From Candidatus Jettenia sp. (GTDB taxonomy: Bacteria > Planctomycetota > Brocadiia > Brocadiales > Brocadiaceae), in the NCBI GenBank assembly GCA_021650895.1, contig CP091278.1, forward strand, positions 2,199,659 to 2,263,658: a stretch of DNA of 64,000 bases. The letters run 5' to 3'. This document shows positions 47,087 through 57,807 of this stretch, piece after piece (within the stretch, counting starts at the first letter, position 1; each line of letters opens with the position of its first letter). The notes below the pieces were generated by a model, which did no database searches, was not told where the DNA came from, and was given only the letters and a program-made list of their open reading frames with translations. The position numbers and the translations under genes are program-made.

Positions 47087-49585
47087 AAATATAAAAGACT
47101 TATTCATCGAAGAAGAGATGAAGGATTCGTATCTGAATTATGCCATGAGCGTCATCATGAGCCGTGCGCTCCCCGATGTAAGAGACGGCTTAAAGCCATC
47201 GCAAAGACGCATCCTCGTTGCCATGAATGACCTTGGTTTGGGCCCTCGTTCCAAATTCAGAAAATGTGCTAAAATTGCGGGTGATACTACGGGTAATTAC
47301 CATCCTCACGGCGAGCAGGTGGTTTATCCGACTCTCGTCCGTATGGCACAGGATTTTAATTATCGGTATCCTCTTATCCAGGGACAAGGAAATTTTGGTT
47401 CTATCGATGGTGATCCTCCTGCAGCTATGCGTTATACAGAGGCCCGCATGACAGAAGTCACCATGATTATTATGGAAGATCTTGAAAGAGAAACCGTTGA
47501 TTACGTGCCCAATTACGACGATACGCGGCAGGAACCGATTGTCCTTCCATCGAAATTCCCCAATTTATTGTGTAACGGCTGTTCTGGCATTGCGGTGGGT
47601 ATGGCTACCAGCATACCGCCCCATAATGTACATGAAATTTGTGATGGAATTATAAAAATTATTGATAATCCTGATGTCACTATTGATGAATTAATGCATA
47701 TTATCAAAGGGCCGGATTTTCCTACAGGTGCATTGATTTGCGGTACCGAAGGCATTAAAGAAGGGTACCGAACGGGACGCGGAACGATTACGGTACGGGC
47801 ACGCGTACATACAGAAACCACGAAGAGTGGGAAAAAAAGTCTTGTGGTAACCGAAATACCCTATCAATTGAACAGGGATAACATCCTGGAACGAATTGCT
47901 GACCTGGTAAAGGAAGACCAGCTTAAAGGTATCTCAGATATCCGTAACGAGAGTGATCGGGAAGGAAGCCGCCTGGTTATCGATTTGAAAAAGGGCGAGG
48001 ATGAAGAAGTAGTTCTCAATCAACTTTACAAGCACACAAAACTTCAGGATAGTTTCAGCATTATTATGATTGCCCTGGTTAACAATCGGCCGGAGACGCT
48101 TAACCTAAAACAGATGTTAGTGTACTATATTGAACACCGGAAGGTTGTTATTATACGCAGGACTCAATATTTACTGGCAAAAGCACAAGCGAGAGCTCAT
48201 ATCCTGGAAGGACTGAGGATCGCACTCCAAAATATTGATAAAGTTATCCAGTTAATCAAGACCTCCAGCTCTGTAGATCATGCACGACAAGAACTTATCA
48301 GTCAATTTTCCTTTCCGAGATTCAAGCGAATGCTATTCTGGATATGAGGCTTCAAAGATTAACCGGTCTGGAGCAAGAGAAGATTGAGGAAGAGTATAAA
48401 AAACTATGCGCTGATATTAAAGAATATGAAGCTATTCTTGCCAACGAAAAATTAGTATTGGCTATTATCAAAAAAGATATTGAAGAAGTTAAAGAGCGTT
48501 TCGGTGATAAACGACGCACAGAAATTGTTAATGCAATTACCGAACTGAATCTGGAAGATCTTATCGCAGAGGAGAATGTCGCCGTTATCATTACCCATGA
48601 AGGGTATATTAAACGGCTGCCACTTACCTCATACCGGAAACAGCATCGCGGTGGTAAAGGCGTTACCGGCGCTGAGATGAAAGAAGGAGATTTTATAGAA
48701 CATCTGTTTGTAGCATCAACGCATGATTATATCCTGTTTTTTACTGACCAGGGCAGGGTTTACTGGCAAAAGGTTTACGATATTCCGCAAATGGGCAGGA
48801 CATCAAAAGGGCGGGCGCTCATTAATTTGTTAGAATTGAAAGAAGATGAGAATGTAACCTCTCTCATTCCGGTACGGGATTTTGATGAACGGCAGTTGGT
48901 TATGGCAACCAGCAATGGCATTATTAAAAAGACGCCGTTGTGCGCTTATGGCAATCCGAAAAAGGGTGGTATTATTGCCATTACCCTCGATGAAGGGGAT
49001 AAATTAATCTGTGTTAAATTAACCAACGGTAAACAAGATATTATTCTGGGCACAGAACAAGGAAAAGCCGTGCGTTTCTCCGAGACAGATGTAAGAACTA
49101 TGGGGCGTGTAACTCATGGCGTAAAGGGAATAACGCTCAAGGATGGTGATAAGGTCCGGGGTATGGTAATTGTAGATGAAAACGCTTCCCTGCTGACCGT
49201 TTGCGAGCACGGCTTCGGAAAACGTACCGATTTTGGAGAGTATTCAGCTCAACATCGGGGTGGTCAAGGCGTTATTAATATTAAAACCACCGATAGAAAC
49301 GGGAAGGTTGTGGCGCTGCTTGATGTCAGGGATGAGGATGAATTGATAATGATAACTGCAAAAGGTATGGTTATCCGTACGTCAGTAAATACTGTTCGTG
49401 CCATTGGAAGAAATACCCAAGGGGTAAAACTTTTTTCTGTAGTAGAAGATGATAAACTCGTTTCCGTTGCACGCGTTATCCCGGAAGAGGCAACTTCTGA
49501 AGGCGGTATAGAAGAACCATTGGCAGGGGAAATTACCAATAAAGATATGGCGGAAGAAAGCTCCCAGGAAGAAACGGAAGAGTAA
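47079..49585 (+). CDS. gyrA: DNA gyrase subunit A, with an apparent 1-base deletion
   Basis: Breakage-reunion subunit of gyrase. Catalytic Y119 lies in AMRYTEARM. The quinolone-determining stretch is HPHGEQVVYPTLVRMAQ, with Gln80 and Pro84 where E. coli has Ser83 and Asp87. The first frame ends at 48347 after SQFSFPRFKRM. The true continuation SEIQANAILDMRLQRLTGL is in another frame. Restoring one base near 48310-48315 gives about 835 residues with the C-terminal pinwheel (GyrA box QHRGGKG) and an acidic tail. As gyrA is essential, a sequencing error is the likelier cause unless another copy exists. Confidence 0.9.
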
Positions 49586-49757
49586 CAGAATAAACAAAAC
49601 GAAAGAAATATGGTAATTGCTTAAAGATAAGGTGTAAATGATAGTAAGTAATACGGAGCAAGCATATTCGTATATGTTTTTGCAAACACTTCTTCCCTTT
49701 TCTTCTCATACGTAATAATCTCAAGAAAACACTTCATTCCAATTTACAACACTCAAC

Positions 49758-50261
49758 ATGATACATAAATATCGGATATACAACATACTCTCTTTAGCTT
49801 TTCTGCTATTCCTGCCGTCAGGGGTTGGAATTGGAGAAACATTAGAGAGTAAAGATAAGATACATGCACAAATGTTATGGCACTATATAACCAGAGAAAA
49901 TCCATACAAAAATTACCCTGCCTGGCCTGGCAAAGAAGGTTTTTATGAAAGTACCATGCCTCCGGGTAATATCCTTAAATTATATATAAATGACCTTGCC
50001 CTTGACACGGTTCTCCACAAGAAGGGAGTGTTTCCAGATGGCGCACTCTTAATTAAAGAGAACTATACGGATAATGGGGAGCTGTTTTTAATTACGGTGA
50101 TGTATAAAGTAAAAGGATTCAACCCTGCGGGACATGACTGGTATTGGGTAAAGTACAAACCGGATGGAGAAGCACGCCTGGAAGGCAAGGTTGATGTATG
50201 TATCAGTTGCCATGTAGGGGTAGCAGGGAACGATTACGCATTTACCGGTAGTATAAAGTAA
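49758..50261 (+). CDS. cytochrome P460-like c-type haem protein
   Basis: 167 residues, signal peptide about 1-27, one haem-binding motif C148-I-S-C-H152 near the C-terminus. The central beta-rich part (STMPPGNILKLYIND, FPDGALLIKENY, LITVMYKVKGFNP, DWYWVKY) has the layout of the cytochrome P460/cytochrome c'-beta family. Those proteins are periplasmic and oxidise hydroxylamine or bind NO. Whether the Lys-haem cross-link of true P460 exists cannot be seen; K100 in LLIKENY is a candidate only. It is a lone gene with no clear ribosome-binding site; nitrogen-cycle lifestyle of the host is an inference. Confidence 0.75.
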   Translation: MIHKYRIYNILSLAFLLFLPSGVGIGETLESKDKIHAQMLWHYITRENPYKNYPAWPGKEGFYESTMPPGNILKLYINDLALDTVLHKKGVFPDGALLIKENYTDNGELFLITVMYKVKGFNPAGHDWYWVKYKPDGEARLEGKVDVCISCHVGVAGNDYAFTGSIK

Positions 50262-50508
50262 ATAAAACCAGCACTATTCCATCAGAGTTTCAATAAGAGA
50301 GAGACCATAGGGTGCTACCTTCCAAATCCTGCTACGGCTGATTTATCATAAACCAATAAGTATAAGCTCGCGCTATCCAAAAAGTTCAAATAGTAGCTGT
50401 TATTGCGAGAGTGTTACCCGAAGTAATCTTTTTTATTGACATCTCTAAACCATTAAATTATATTTTATATTAATTAACAATCATTTTTCTTTAATAATTT
50501 ATAATGCT
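50262..50508. other. intergenic region upstream of the Fur-family gene
   Basis: AT-rich, with TTAATTAACAATC and TAATAATTTATAATG just before the start codon. An autoregulatory Fur/PerR box would be expected here, but none of these matches a consensus well enough to call. Confidence 0.3.
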
Positions 50509-50925
50509 ATGGAATCTGTAGAAAAATTAACTCATGTATTACGAAATAACGGTATGAAAATCACCCCACAACGGCTGATGATTTTTAAAATTTTAGAAAA
50601 TAATACTTCTCATCCATCTGCCGAAGAAGTTTTTAAAAGGGTAAAGAAGATCTATCCTACCGTATCATTTACCACAATCTATAAGACTTTAGAAACCTTA
50701 AGAGATCTCGGTGAAGTTAAAGAGCTTATCATCGACGAAGATCGTAAACACTACGACCCCAACACGAACTCTCACCATCACTTCATCTGCTCTACCTGCA
50801 AAAAGATACTCGATATCTTTGAAGATTTCTCTTCACATATTAAATTACCTGATTCTCTCAAAAGTGATTACACGGTTTTTGGATTTCAGATATCCTTCTA
50901 CGGTATTTGCAAAGAGTGCGGTTAA
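50509..50925 (+). CDS. Fur-family metalloregulator, PerR-like
   Basis: 138 residues. A winged-helix DNA-binding domain (about 1-80, MKITPQRLMIFKILEN, TVSFTTIYKTLETL) is followed by RKHYDPNTNSHHHFICSTC, which carries the regulatory His/Asp ligands and the first CxxC of the structural zinc site. The second CxxC is in GICKECG at the end. The short form and the YDPN-x-x-x-HHHF pattern favour PerR (peroxide sensing) over Fur, but this is not decisive. No peroxide-defence gene adjoins it. Confidence 0.88.
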   Translation: MESVEKLTHVLRNNGMKITPQRLMIFKILENNTSHPSAEEVFKRVKKIYPTVSFTTIYKTLETLRDLGEVKELIIDEDRKHYDPNTNSHHHFICSTCKKILDIFEDFSSHIKLPDSLKSDYTVFGFQISFYGICKECG

Positions 50926-51034
50926 AAAACTTGCACGGCAAGGCAGTCTAAAGAACAAAATTCCGAAGGCTGTTATCACTCCTATAGATAAATTCATCAG
51001 AATTATGGTATATCCTGGTTTGCTGCTGAGGAAT

Positions 51035-51126
51035 TTCAATTCCGTTCCGTAGGGCAACCCTTTAGGGTTGCTCTCTCCCGCATGCACGTTCATGCGGGGA
51101 AGCAAGGCTAAAGCCTTGCCCTACGA
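51035..51126. repeat. GTAGGGC-type repeat unit, inverted, forming the 3' end of the amidotransferase gene
   Basis: GAATTTCAATTCCGTTCCG, GTAGGGCAACCC, a CGCATGCACGTTCATGCG hairpin, then AAGGCTAAAGCCTTGCCCTAC. The terminal CTA at 51121-51123 is the stop codon (TAG) of the minus-strand gene, so the repeat provides its end. Confidence 0.85.
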
Positions 51127-51822
51127 GGCATGAATAAGGGCTTGAAATAAGGATGCATGATATGGATTGTCTATCATACGTTCAGGATGCCATTGAACCC
51201 CCAAAAGGAATGGATAATCATCTGTCCATTCAACAGCTTCTACAATACTATCAACAGCATGGGCTGCATCTTTTAAACCCTTACCCAATCTTTTAATAGC
51301 CTGATGGTGTATGCTGTTAGTCTCAATAGAGCCTGATCCGATAATGCTGTAAAGGAGAGAACCCTTCTCTACCATTACAGAGTGAGTATAACTTTTGTTG
51401 TGCGGGTCCTTATGAATGATTGAGGATTTATATTCTGAAGGTATATCCTGTATAAGAGAGCCACCTAAGATAACATTTACCAGTTGAACACCATAGCATA
51501 TAGCCAGAATGGGCTTTTTCATTTCAATAGCTGTTTGTAACAGAACAAAATCGGAAGCATCTTTATCGGAATGGACACATACAGTTTTTGTATGCCTTTT
51601 TTCTCCGTAGCGTTCGGGCGGAACGTCGTTTCCACCGGTGAGAAGCAGACCATCAATCCTTCCCAGAAAGGACTCTACATCGCGTTTATCCTTAATGACG
51701 GGTAGTAGGAAAGGGATACCGCCAGCCCCAATGATGGCTTCACTGTAATCTCTATACAAAAAAGAATAGGGTAACCTGCCTTCCTCTTCGTAATCGCAAT
51801 TTATACCAATAACTGGCTTCAT
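51121..51822 (-). CDS. class I glutamine-amidotransferase-like hydrolase (PuuD-type)
   Basis: 233 residues of the gamma-glutamyl-GABA hydrolase family (peptidase C26). GLLLTGGNDVPPERYGE (about 54-70), the nucleophile elbow AICYGVQLVN with its Cys, and QWHPERM with the catalytic His are all present. Known members hydrolyse gamma-glutamyl amides in putrescine breakdown; no other puu gene is near. The stop codon lies within a dispersed repeat, so the last residues may be newly acquired. It is 90 bases after hslU in the same direction. Confidence 0.88.
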   Translation of the reverse strand: MKPVIGINCDYEEEGRLPYSFLYRDYSEAIIGAGGIPFLLPVIKDKRDVESFLGRIDGLLLTGGNDVPPERYGEKRHTKTVCVHSDKDASDFVLLQTAIEMKKPILAICYGVQLVNVILGGSLIQDIPSEYKSSIIHKDPHNKSYTHSVMVEKGSLLYSIIGSGSIETNSIHHQAIKRLGKGLKDAAHAVDSIVEAVEWTDDYPFLLGVQWHPERMIDNPYHASLFQALIHAS

Positions 51823-51912
51823 ATTTTAACCCCATATTTCACAGATAAAGGATTTCTTTTAAACTTTTTATTTATCTGTGTAATCTGTGAAATCTGTGGT
51901 TTCAAATATCTT

Positions 51913-53246
51913 TTATAAAATATACCGGCTCAAATCTTCATCTTTCGCTATGGCTTGTAATTTATTCTCCACGTACTTCGCATCAATAATAATCTCTGCG
52001 CCGTTCATATCCGGTGCATCGAAAGAAGCATCTTCCACCAGTTTCTCCATAACGGTATGTAATCTTCGTGCACCAATATTCTGAGTACGCCTGTTAACCT
52101 GCACAGCAATATTAGCAATAGCTTCAACAGCATCATTTTCAAATCGTACCTTAATTCCTTCCGTCTCAAGAAGCGCCTTATATTGTTTAACTAAGGCATT
52201 TTTTGGTTCGGTTAAGATACGCAAAAATTCTTCTTTCCCGAGATCCTCTAATTCCACGCGAATGGGAAAACGTCCCTGAAGTTCGGGTATTAAATCTGAA
52301 GGTTTGGATACATGAAATGCGCCTGCTGCAATAAAGAGAATGCGGTCCGTTTAACGATCCCATATCTCGTGTTTACCGTTGTGCCGTCTACTATCGGCAA
52401 TAAATCTCTTTGCACACCCTGCCGGGACACATCGGGACCATGAGTAGATTCGCGCCCTGCAATCTTATCAATTTCATCAATAAAGATAATGCCAAACAAT
52501 TCGGTTCTCCGGATTGCCTCCTGCATAACCTTTTCCTTATCGATAAGTTTTTCAGCCTCCTCTTGTATCAAAATCCTTCTTGCTTCGGGCACGGAGACCT
52601 TTCGCATTTGCGCGCGCGGAGGAACCATTTTTTCCAGCATATTCTGGAAGTCCATTCCTATCTCTTCTACCCCTGCCACAAAACCCTGAAGTACATAGGG
52701 TTTTTCATGAATAGTTAATTCCACGGTACGATTTGAAAGCTCACCATCCTGTAATTTTTTCCGGAATTTTTCCCGCGTACTGAGACGCTGTTCTTCAGCT
52801 TCAGTAGCAGGCTGCTCAGTATTCTTCGGCAAAGGGGGCAAGAGTAAATCGAGAAGCCTTTCCTCAGCCATCCTTTCTGCTTTTTCTTGGACACCTTGTA
52901 TCATTTCCGCTTTGACCATGTTCACACCGATTTCGGTAATATCACGTATCATAGACTCCACGTCCCGTCCGTGGTAACCAACCTCAGTATATTTTGAGGC
53001 CTCCACTTTAAGAAAGGGGGCCTTGACAAGGGCAGCCATGCGCCTTGCAATCTCTGTCTTCCCTACACCGGTAGGACCGATCATAATAATATTCTTCGGC
53101 AATACCTCTTCGCGTAATTCATCAGCAAGTTGATGCCTCCGCCATCGGTTACGAATAGCAATTGCCACCGCGCGTTTGGCATTTTTCTGACCGATAATAT
53201 ATTTATCAAGAGCTTCTACGATCTTACGGGGTGTCAGTTTATCCAC
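51913..53246 (-). CDS. hslU: ATP-dependent protease ATPase subunit HslU, with an apparent 1-base deletion
   Basis: AAA+ unfoldase of the HslUV protease. Frame one (from a GTG at 53246) has [16 protein letters not shown], Walker [10 protein letters not shown] (57-65), the I-domain and Walker B IIFIDEID. It runs off frame at GIVK-RTAF. The true continuation [15 protein letters not shown] is in the next frame and leads to the C-terminal part ending DEDLSRYIL. One base missing in a T-run at 52350-52352 explains it and gives 444 residues, the usual size. The GTG overlaps the hslV stop by one base. Confidence 0.9.
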
Positions 53247-53785
53247 TACTTGATCTCCTCTACCTTGATATTTTTATTGGTATATATACAAATGTCTGCT
53301 GCAATGTTGAGGGATTCTTCCACAACCTCTTTTGCTGTTAACGATGAGTGTTTTATCAGTGCCCTGGCTGCTGCAATTGCGTATGAGCCACCAGAACCGA
53401 TACCAATGATACCATCATCTGGCTCGATTACATCACCACCGCCAGATATTAAAAAGGAGTAATTTTTATCTACGACAACAAGCAGAGACTCCAATCGTCT
53501 CAAAATTTTATCCGTTCTCCACTCTTTCGCCAGTTCATGAGCGCTGCGCAGGACATTCCCCTGGTACTGTTCAAGCTTGGCATCGAACCTTTCCATAAGG
53601 GCAAAAGCATCTGCTGATGAACCGGCAAACCCAACAATGACCTTATCATGATAGAGCTTGCGAATCTTTTTCGCGTCTTTTTTAACTACCGCAGCATTCA
53701 TGGTAACCTGACCATCGCCGCCAATAGCAACATGTCCATTCTTTCGAACTGCTAAAATTGTTGTAGATACAATGGTAGGTTTCAT
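53246..53785 (-). CDS. hslV: ATP-dependent protease proteolytic subunit HslV
   Basis: 179-residue threonine peptidase of the proteasome beta type. The catalytic N-terminal threonine should be T8 in STTILAVRK after removal of [26 protein letters not shown] and the [14 protein letters not shown] segment are standard for the family. The propeptide is longer than the single Met of E. coli HslV. Directly coupled to hslU. No heat-shock promoter is recognisable upstream. Confidence 0.95.
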   Translation of the reverse strand: MKPTIVSTTILAVRKNGHVAIGGDGQVTMNAAVVKKDAKKIRKLYHDKVIVGFAGSSADAFALMERFDAKLEQYQGNVLRSAHELAKEWRTDKILRRLESLLVVVDKNYSFLISGGGDVIEPDDGIIGIGSGGSYAIAAARALIKHSSLTAKEVVEESLNIAADICIYTNKNIKVEEIK

Positions 53786-53983
53786 AATACGAGCCCCTTT
53801 TTTAGTATAGAATATTTCAGATGATGAACATAAATGTTATCAAGTTGCATAGGAGTTAGCAAGGCTTTTCTCATTTCTTACTGTTTGACAAACAAGGGAT
53901 TAAGCGTATAATAAATTTAAATTTCTCCGCATGTTAAGGAATAATATGAAGGTAAGTAAAAACCTATGAAGGGAGGTTATATC

Positions 53984-54391
53984 ATGATAAAGAAGACAGC
54001 CAAAGATATTATGAATAAAATTGTTACTGCAGCAAAAAAGAAAACGATTGGCAGGGATCTGGCTATAAAATTATTATCGGGTATGTATAGTGGTTTACCT
54101 GTTGTAGACGATAATGGAAAGGTCATTGGGGTAGTCAGTGAATTTGATCTTTTAAAGGTTATAAAAAATGGGAAGGCATTGGAACAAGTAACGGCAGAAG
54201 AAATCATGTCAAAAAACCCTATATGCGTTTCTGAAAATACCCCCGTCGATGAGATTATAGACCTCATGACAAAACATAATATTATTCGTATCCCTATTAT
54301 AAGAAACGATGTCCTGGTGGGCGTCGTATCAAGATGTGATATTCTCAGTAGTATTGTGGAACCTGAATTTGTTACGGTTTTTGCCGATTAA
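53984..54391 (+). CDS. protein with two CBS domains
   Basis: 135 residues from the ATG at 53984, which has GGGAGG seven bases before it. Two CBS motifs make one Bateman module: residues about 5-65 (DLAIKLLSGMYSGLPVVDD, GVVSEFDLLK) and about 72-130 (IMSKNPICVSENTPVDEII, GVVSRCDIL). Such stand-alone modules bind adenine nucleotides and regulate partner proteins. The partner is not evident. Confidence 0.9.
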   Translation: MIKKTAKDIMNKIVTAAKKKTIGRDLAIKLLSGMYSGLPVVDDNGKVIGVVSEFDLLKVIKNGKALEQVTAEEIMSKNPICVSENTPVDEIIDLMTKHNIIRIPIIRNDVLVGVVSRCDILSSIVEPEFVTVFAD

Positions 54392-54439
54392 GGTATTAAG
54401 AGCCACTACCTTATGGTAAGAAAATTGAGTATTTAGGCT

Positions 54440-54625
54440 TATTTGCAAGGCTGAAGCCTTGCCCTACGGGCTAAATAAGATGTAGGGCAAGGCTTCAGCC
54501 TTGCCTCCCCCGCCAGAATATATGCACCGGGATAGCAACCCTAAAGGGTTGCCCTACAGAATTGAAATTCCTATACATATACATTAAATGAGACCTTCGG
54601 CGACTTTTTTAAAACACCGAATGAA
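54440..54625. repeat. GTAGGGC-type repeat, one and a half units
   Basis: GCAAGGCTGAAGCCTTGCCC (half unit), then GTAGGGCAAGGCTTCAGCC, the inverted GGGTTGCCCTAC, TTGAAATTCCTATACAT and the next unit's flank GACCTTCGGCGACTTTTTT. It ends nine bases before copA. Confidence 0.85.
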
Positions 54626-54633
54626 CTAAAAAA

Positions 54634-56835
54634 ATGGCTGAACAGACTATAAAATTTGATATTACCGGCATGCACTGCGCCAATTGTGCTATGACCATTG
54701 AGCGAAAGCTGAAAGATGTTAAAGGGATTAAGTCGATAAGGGTTAATTTTTCCAACAATACAGGGATGGTAACCTATGATACTGATATCATAAACAAGGC
54801 TCACATTTTTAAACAAACGAAAGATATCGGTTACCCTGCAAAAGAACGGTTCCAGCTGGATCAAACTTCAGCACGATATATTCAAATAGGATGGCTTATC
54901 TTGAGTGTTGTAGCTTCCATTACCATTATGATCCTGATGTATGTACCTTTCCCCGGTTTAACACATACGCACATATCCTATATCATGATGATCATTGCTA
55001 CCGTAACGATACTTGGACCAGGAATGGATTTTTTCATAAGCGCATATAAGTCTATCAAAAATCTTTCCGCCAATATGGATGTACTGGTCTCCATAGGCAT
55101 ATTATCCGCTTACCTCTATAGTGTTTTAGCCCTGTACGGCATCTTTGGTATGACAGGCCACTCGTTTTTTGAAACAGCAGTCATGCTGATCGCCTTTATT
55201 CGTATCGGAAAGTACATGGAGGAACGGGTAAGGGGAAGGGCAGGACAGGCGCTGCAAAAACTCCTGAGACTACAAGCGGGCAGGGCGCGATTGCTGTCAC
55301 CGGAAGGGAAAGAGCTAGAGGTGGATGCATCTGCCATTCAGAAGGACGATGTGGTAGCAGTCAGACCCGGAGAGATTATTCCGGTAGATGGCGAGGTTAC
55401 GCAGGGCATCTCATCTGTGGACGAATCGATGGTAACAGGCGAATCAATGCCTGTTGTAAAACAAAAAGGCGATACGGTAGTGGGAGCAACAATTAATAAG
55501 ACAGGGGTCCTCATCGTGAGGACTACGAGGGTAGGTGAAGAAACCGTCCTGTCACAGATTATCAACATGGTTGAAGATGCCCAGATGGATAAACCACCCA
55601 TCCAGCGATTTGTAGACAAGGTAACAAACATATTTGTACCGGTGGTAGTAGGACTTTCTCTCGTAACATTTATGTGCTGGTACTTTCTTTTCTATAATTT
55701 TATTGGAGAACACTATTTTCTCTGGGCATTAAAGACAGCAATTGCCGTATTGGTAATCGCATGCCCTTGTGCAATGGGACTGGCCACTCCAACGGCTATT
55801 ATGGTAAGCAGTGGCATAGGTCTCAACCGCTCTATCCTTATAAAACGTGCCAGCGCACTTGAAAAGATTGCACAGCTCAATATCATAATCTTAGACAAGA
55901 CAGGAACAATTACTGAGGGGCATTTTGAAGTAACAAACCTTATCGCATCAAAAGCCGCTCATGAAACCGAACTCCTTTCCATCGCAGCAGCCGGATGTGC
56001 CTTTTCCAACCATCCCCTTTCCCAATCGGTTATAGAAGAGGCAAAGAAAAGGGAGCTTGTATGGGATACCGTGCAGGATTTTCAGGAAGAGCCAGGAGCC
56101 GGCATTACCGGTAAATATAACGGGAAGGATGTATTCATTGGAAATAAAGGCCTTATGACCTCACATCAAATAAGAACTGATGAAGTAGATGATAAGGCGA
56201 AAGAATTAGAGGCTCATGGGAAGTCGCTCATCTATGTGGCTTATGATCAGGCGCTTTTGGGTATTGTGGGTCTTATGGATACGATAAAGCAGAATGTACA
56301 CGATGCGGTGAGATTATTAAAGCACATGAACATACAGACCGTCATGATAACCGGCGATAGCGAACAAGTGGCAAAAGCAGTGGCGTCAGAGGTTGGTATT
56401 GAGGAATACCGGGCCAGGATATTACCATCAGAAAAGATGGAGATTGTGAAGGGCTTTCAAAAGGATGGCATGCAGGTTGGAATGGTCGGAGACGGCATTA
56501 ATGACGCCCCTGCGCTGGCACAGGCCGATGTAGGAATTGCCATAGGAGCGGGGACGGATGTCGCAAAGGAAACCGGTGATATCGTCCTGGTAAGAAACGA
56601 CGTGATGGATATCGTAAGGGCTATCCAGTTAGGGCGGCAGACACTAACCAAAATAAAGCAAAATCTTTTCTGGGCATTCTTTTACAACATCATCGGAATC
56701 CCCATCGCCGCCGGAGTCCTGTATCCATTCTTCGGCATAAGCCTGAAGCCTGAGTATGCAGGGCTAGCAATGGCATTTTCATCGGTATCGGTAGTAACAA
56801 ATTCCTTATTATTAAAACGCATTTCCCTTACATAA
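54634..56835 (+). CDS. copA: copper-exporting P-type ATPase
   Basis: 733 residues, P1B-1 type. One N-terminal HMA domain with GMHCANC (C15, C18). Eight TM helices; the metal gate is C377-P378-C379 in [11 protein letters not shown]. Phosphorylation site D421 (DKTGTIT), [11 protein letters not shown] and GDGINDAPA are all in place. The last TM segments carry the YN and MxxSS residues of the Cu+ class ([23 protein letters not shown]). It exports Cu+ from the cytoplasm. There is no ribosome-binding site of note, and no copper regulator nearby. Confidence 0.95.
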   Translation: MAEQTIKFDITGMHCANCAMTIERKLKDVKGIKSIRVNFSNNTGMVTYDTDIINKAHIFKQTKDIGYPAKERFQLDQTSARYIQIGWLILSVVASITIMILMYVPFPGLTHTHISYIMMIIATVTILGPGMDFFISAYKSIKNLSANMDVLVSIGILSAYLYSVLALYGIFGMTGHSFFETAVMLIAFIRIGKYMEERVRGRAGQALQKLLRLQAGRARLLSPEGKELEVDASAIQKDDVVAVRPGEIIPVDGEVTQGISSVDESMVTGESMPVVKQKGDTVVGATINKTGVLIVRTTRVGEETVLSQIINMVEDAQMDKPPIQRFVDKVTNIFVPVVVGLSLVTFMCWYFLFYNFIGEHYFLWALKTAIAVLVIACPCAMGLATPTAIMVSSGIGLNRSILIKRASALEKIAQLNIIILDKTGTITEGHFEVTNLIASKAAHETELLSIAAAGCAFSNHPLSQSVIEEAKKRELVWDTVQDFQEEPGAGITGKYNGKDVFIGNKGLMTSHQIRTDEVDDKAKELEAHGKSLIYVAYDQALLGIVGLMDTIKQNVHDAVRLLKHMNIQTVMITGDSEQVAKAVASEVGIEEYRARILPSEKMEIVKGFQKDGMQVGMVGDGINDAPALAQADVGIAIGAGTDVAKETGDIVLVRNDVMDIVRAIQLGRQTLTKIKQNLFWAFFYNIIGIPIAAGVLYPFFGISLKPEYAGLAMAFSSVSVVTNSLLLKRISLT

Positions 56836-56865
56836 GATTTCTTCTTGTAGGTTCACTTCTTTGCA

Positions 56866-57047
56866 ATTCCCGCAGGTCTCTTGCGGGTTCAGGTTTGCAA
56901 CCTGAACCCTACAGTTATAACACCCGTTCAACTATGATTCTGCTCTCAATATCGGCAAATGACCACACCCCAACCTTTTGGTATGAATATCGTTTATCTT
57001 CTGGAATACCCTCCCGCGGGTTCAGGTTTGTAACCTGAACCCAATAA
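56866..57047. repeat. REP palindromes and a degraded RAYT 3' end, downstream of the transposase
   Basis: Two palindromes GGGTTCAGGTTTGCAACC (about 56886-56912) and GGGTTCAGGTTTGTAACC (about 57018-57042). Between them, about 56930-57000 repeats the 3' end of the transposase gene (GGCAAATGACCACACCC, ATCGTTTATCTTCTGGA) in diverged form. Confidence 0.82.
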
Positions 57048-57548
57048 TTATAACACCGATTCAACCTTGATTTTACTCTCACCATTTGCAGATGACCATA
57101 CCCAATCTTCAGGACTTTTCACGTACTGTTTCCGTACCGGATTGGCGTGAATATAGTTTATCTTCTGGATTACATACGCCTCACTTTTAATCACCTTCGG
57201 CATATTCGTCTTCTCCCAAAATTCGTATGTACCATTCCCTCTGTCAAAAAGCCTTAAAACATTTGGTTCCGTAGCAATGATATTCTTCTGCATCTCTTTT
57301 GAAGTAAACTTCTTAAAATCTCTGACAAAGGCAATCATATCAGGCGCCAATGCAATGAGGTGGATATGATTAAGCATAAAAACATAGGCATATAATGTAA
57401 GCCCTTTGTGTTTTTGGCAATACATTAATGAATCAGCAAGTATCTCAAACCGGTGGTGCCTATCAAACAGGTAATACCAATTTCTCACCGTAAACGTAAG
57501 ATAATATATCCCTGAAATGTATTCTTTTGAAATCCTTACCGATGGCAT
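57048..57548 (-). CDS. REP-associated tyrosine transposase (RAYT, Y1 HUH type)
   Basis: 166 residues. The HUH motif is in MLNHIHLIAL (about 58-67). The catalytic tyrosine lies in KINYIHANPVRK, the usual RAYT C-terminal signature, followed by EDWVWSSA. Enzymes of this type cut and join single-stranded REP palindromes. On both sides of the gene lie GTTCAGG palindromes (56.89, 57.03, 57.57, 57.67 kb), the expected substrates. Complete by length. Confidence 0.9.
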   Translation of the reverse strand: MPSVRISKEYISGIYYLTFTVRNWYYLFDRHHRFEILADSLMYCQKHKGLTLYAYVFMLNHIHLIALAPDMIAFVRDFKKFTSKEMQKNIIATEPNVLRLFDRGNGTYEFWEKTNMPKVIKSEAYVIQKINYIHANPVRKQYVKSPEDWVWSSANGESKIKVESVL

Positions 57549-57690
57549 ACTGTTTCAAATTCTGAGTTCAGGTTGCAAACCTGAACTCGCGTAAGTTATG
57601 ATTTTACCCCTAAGGTTTGTGGATGACCACACCCACTAGCAGGTTCCCCCCTGCGGGTTCAGGTTTGTAACCTGAACCCTACATTTGTAG
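57549..57690. repeat. REP palindromes upstream of the RAYT gene
   Basis: GAGTTCAGGTTGCAAACCTG (about 57562-57590) and GGGTTCAGGTTTGTAACC (about 57656-57681). Between them AGTTATGATTTTACCCC and TGTGGATGACCACACCC are a third, short copy of the transposase 3' end. Confidence 0.82.
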
Positions 57691-57807
57691 TTCTAACTTG
57701 ATTTTAATCTTGTTCTCAATTTTTATAGACAACTTACAGGTAATCTTTAGAAGCCTTCACGTATTAATTTGTATACCAGATATATAGCGTATTTTCTGAC
57801 ATACATA

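Noticed and set aside
48300-48350. programmed frameshift in gyrA
   Set aside because: No classic slippery heptamer with a downstream structure; similar single-base losses in two other genes make sequence error more likely.
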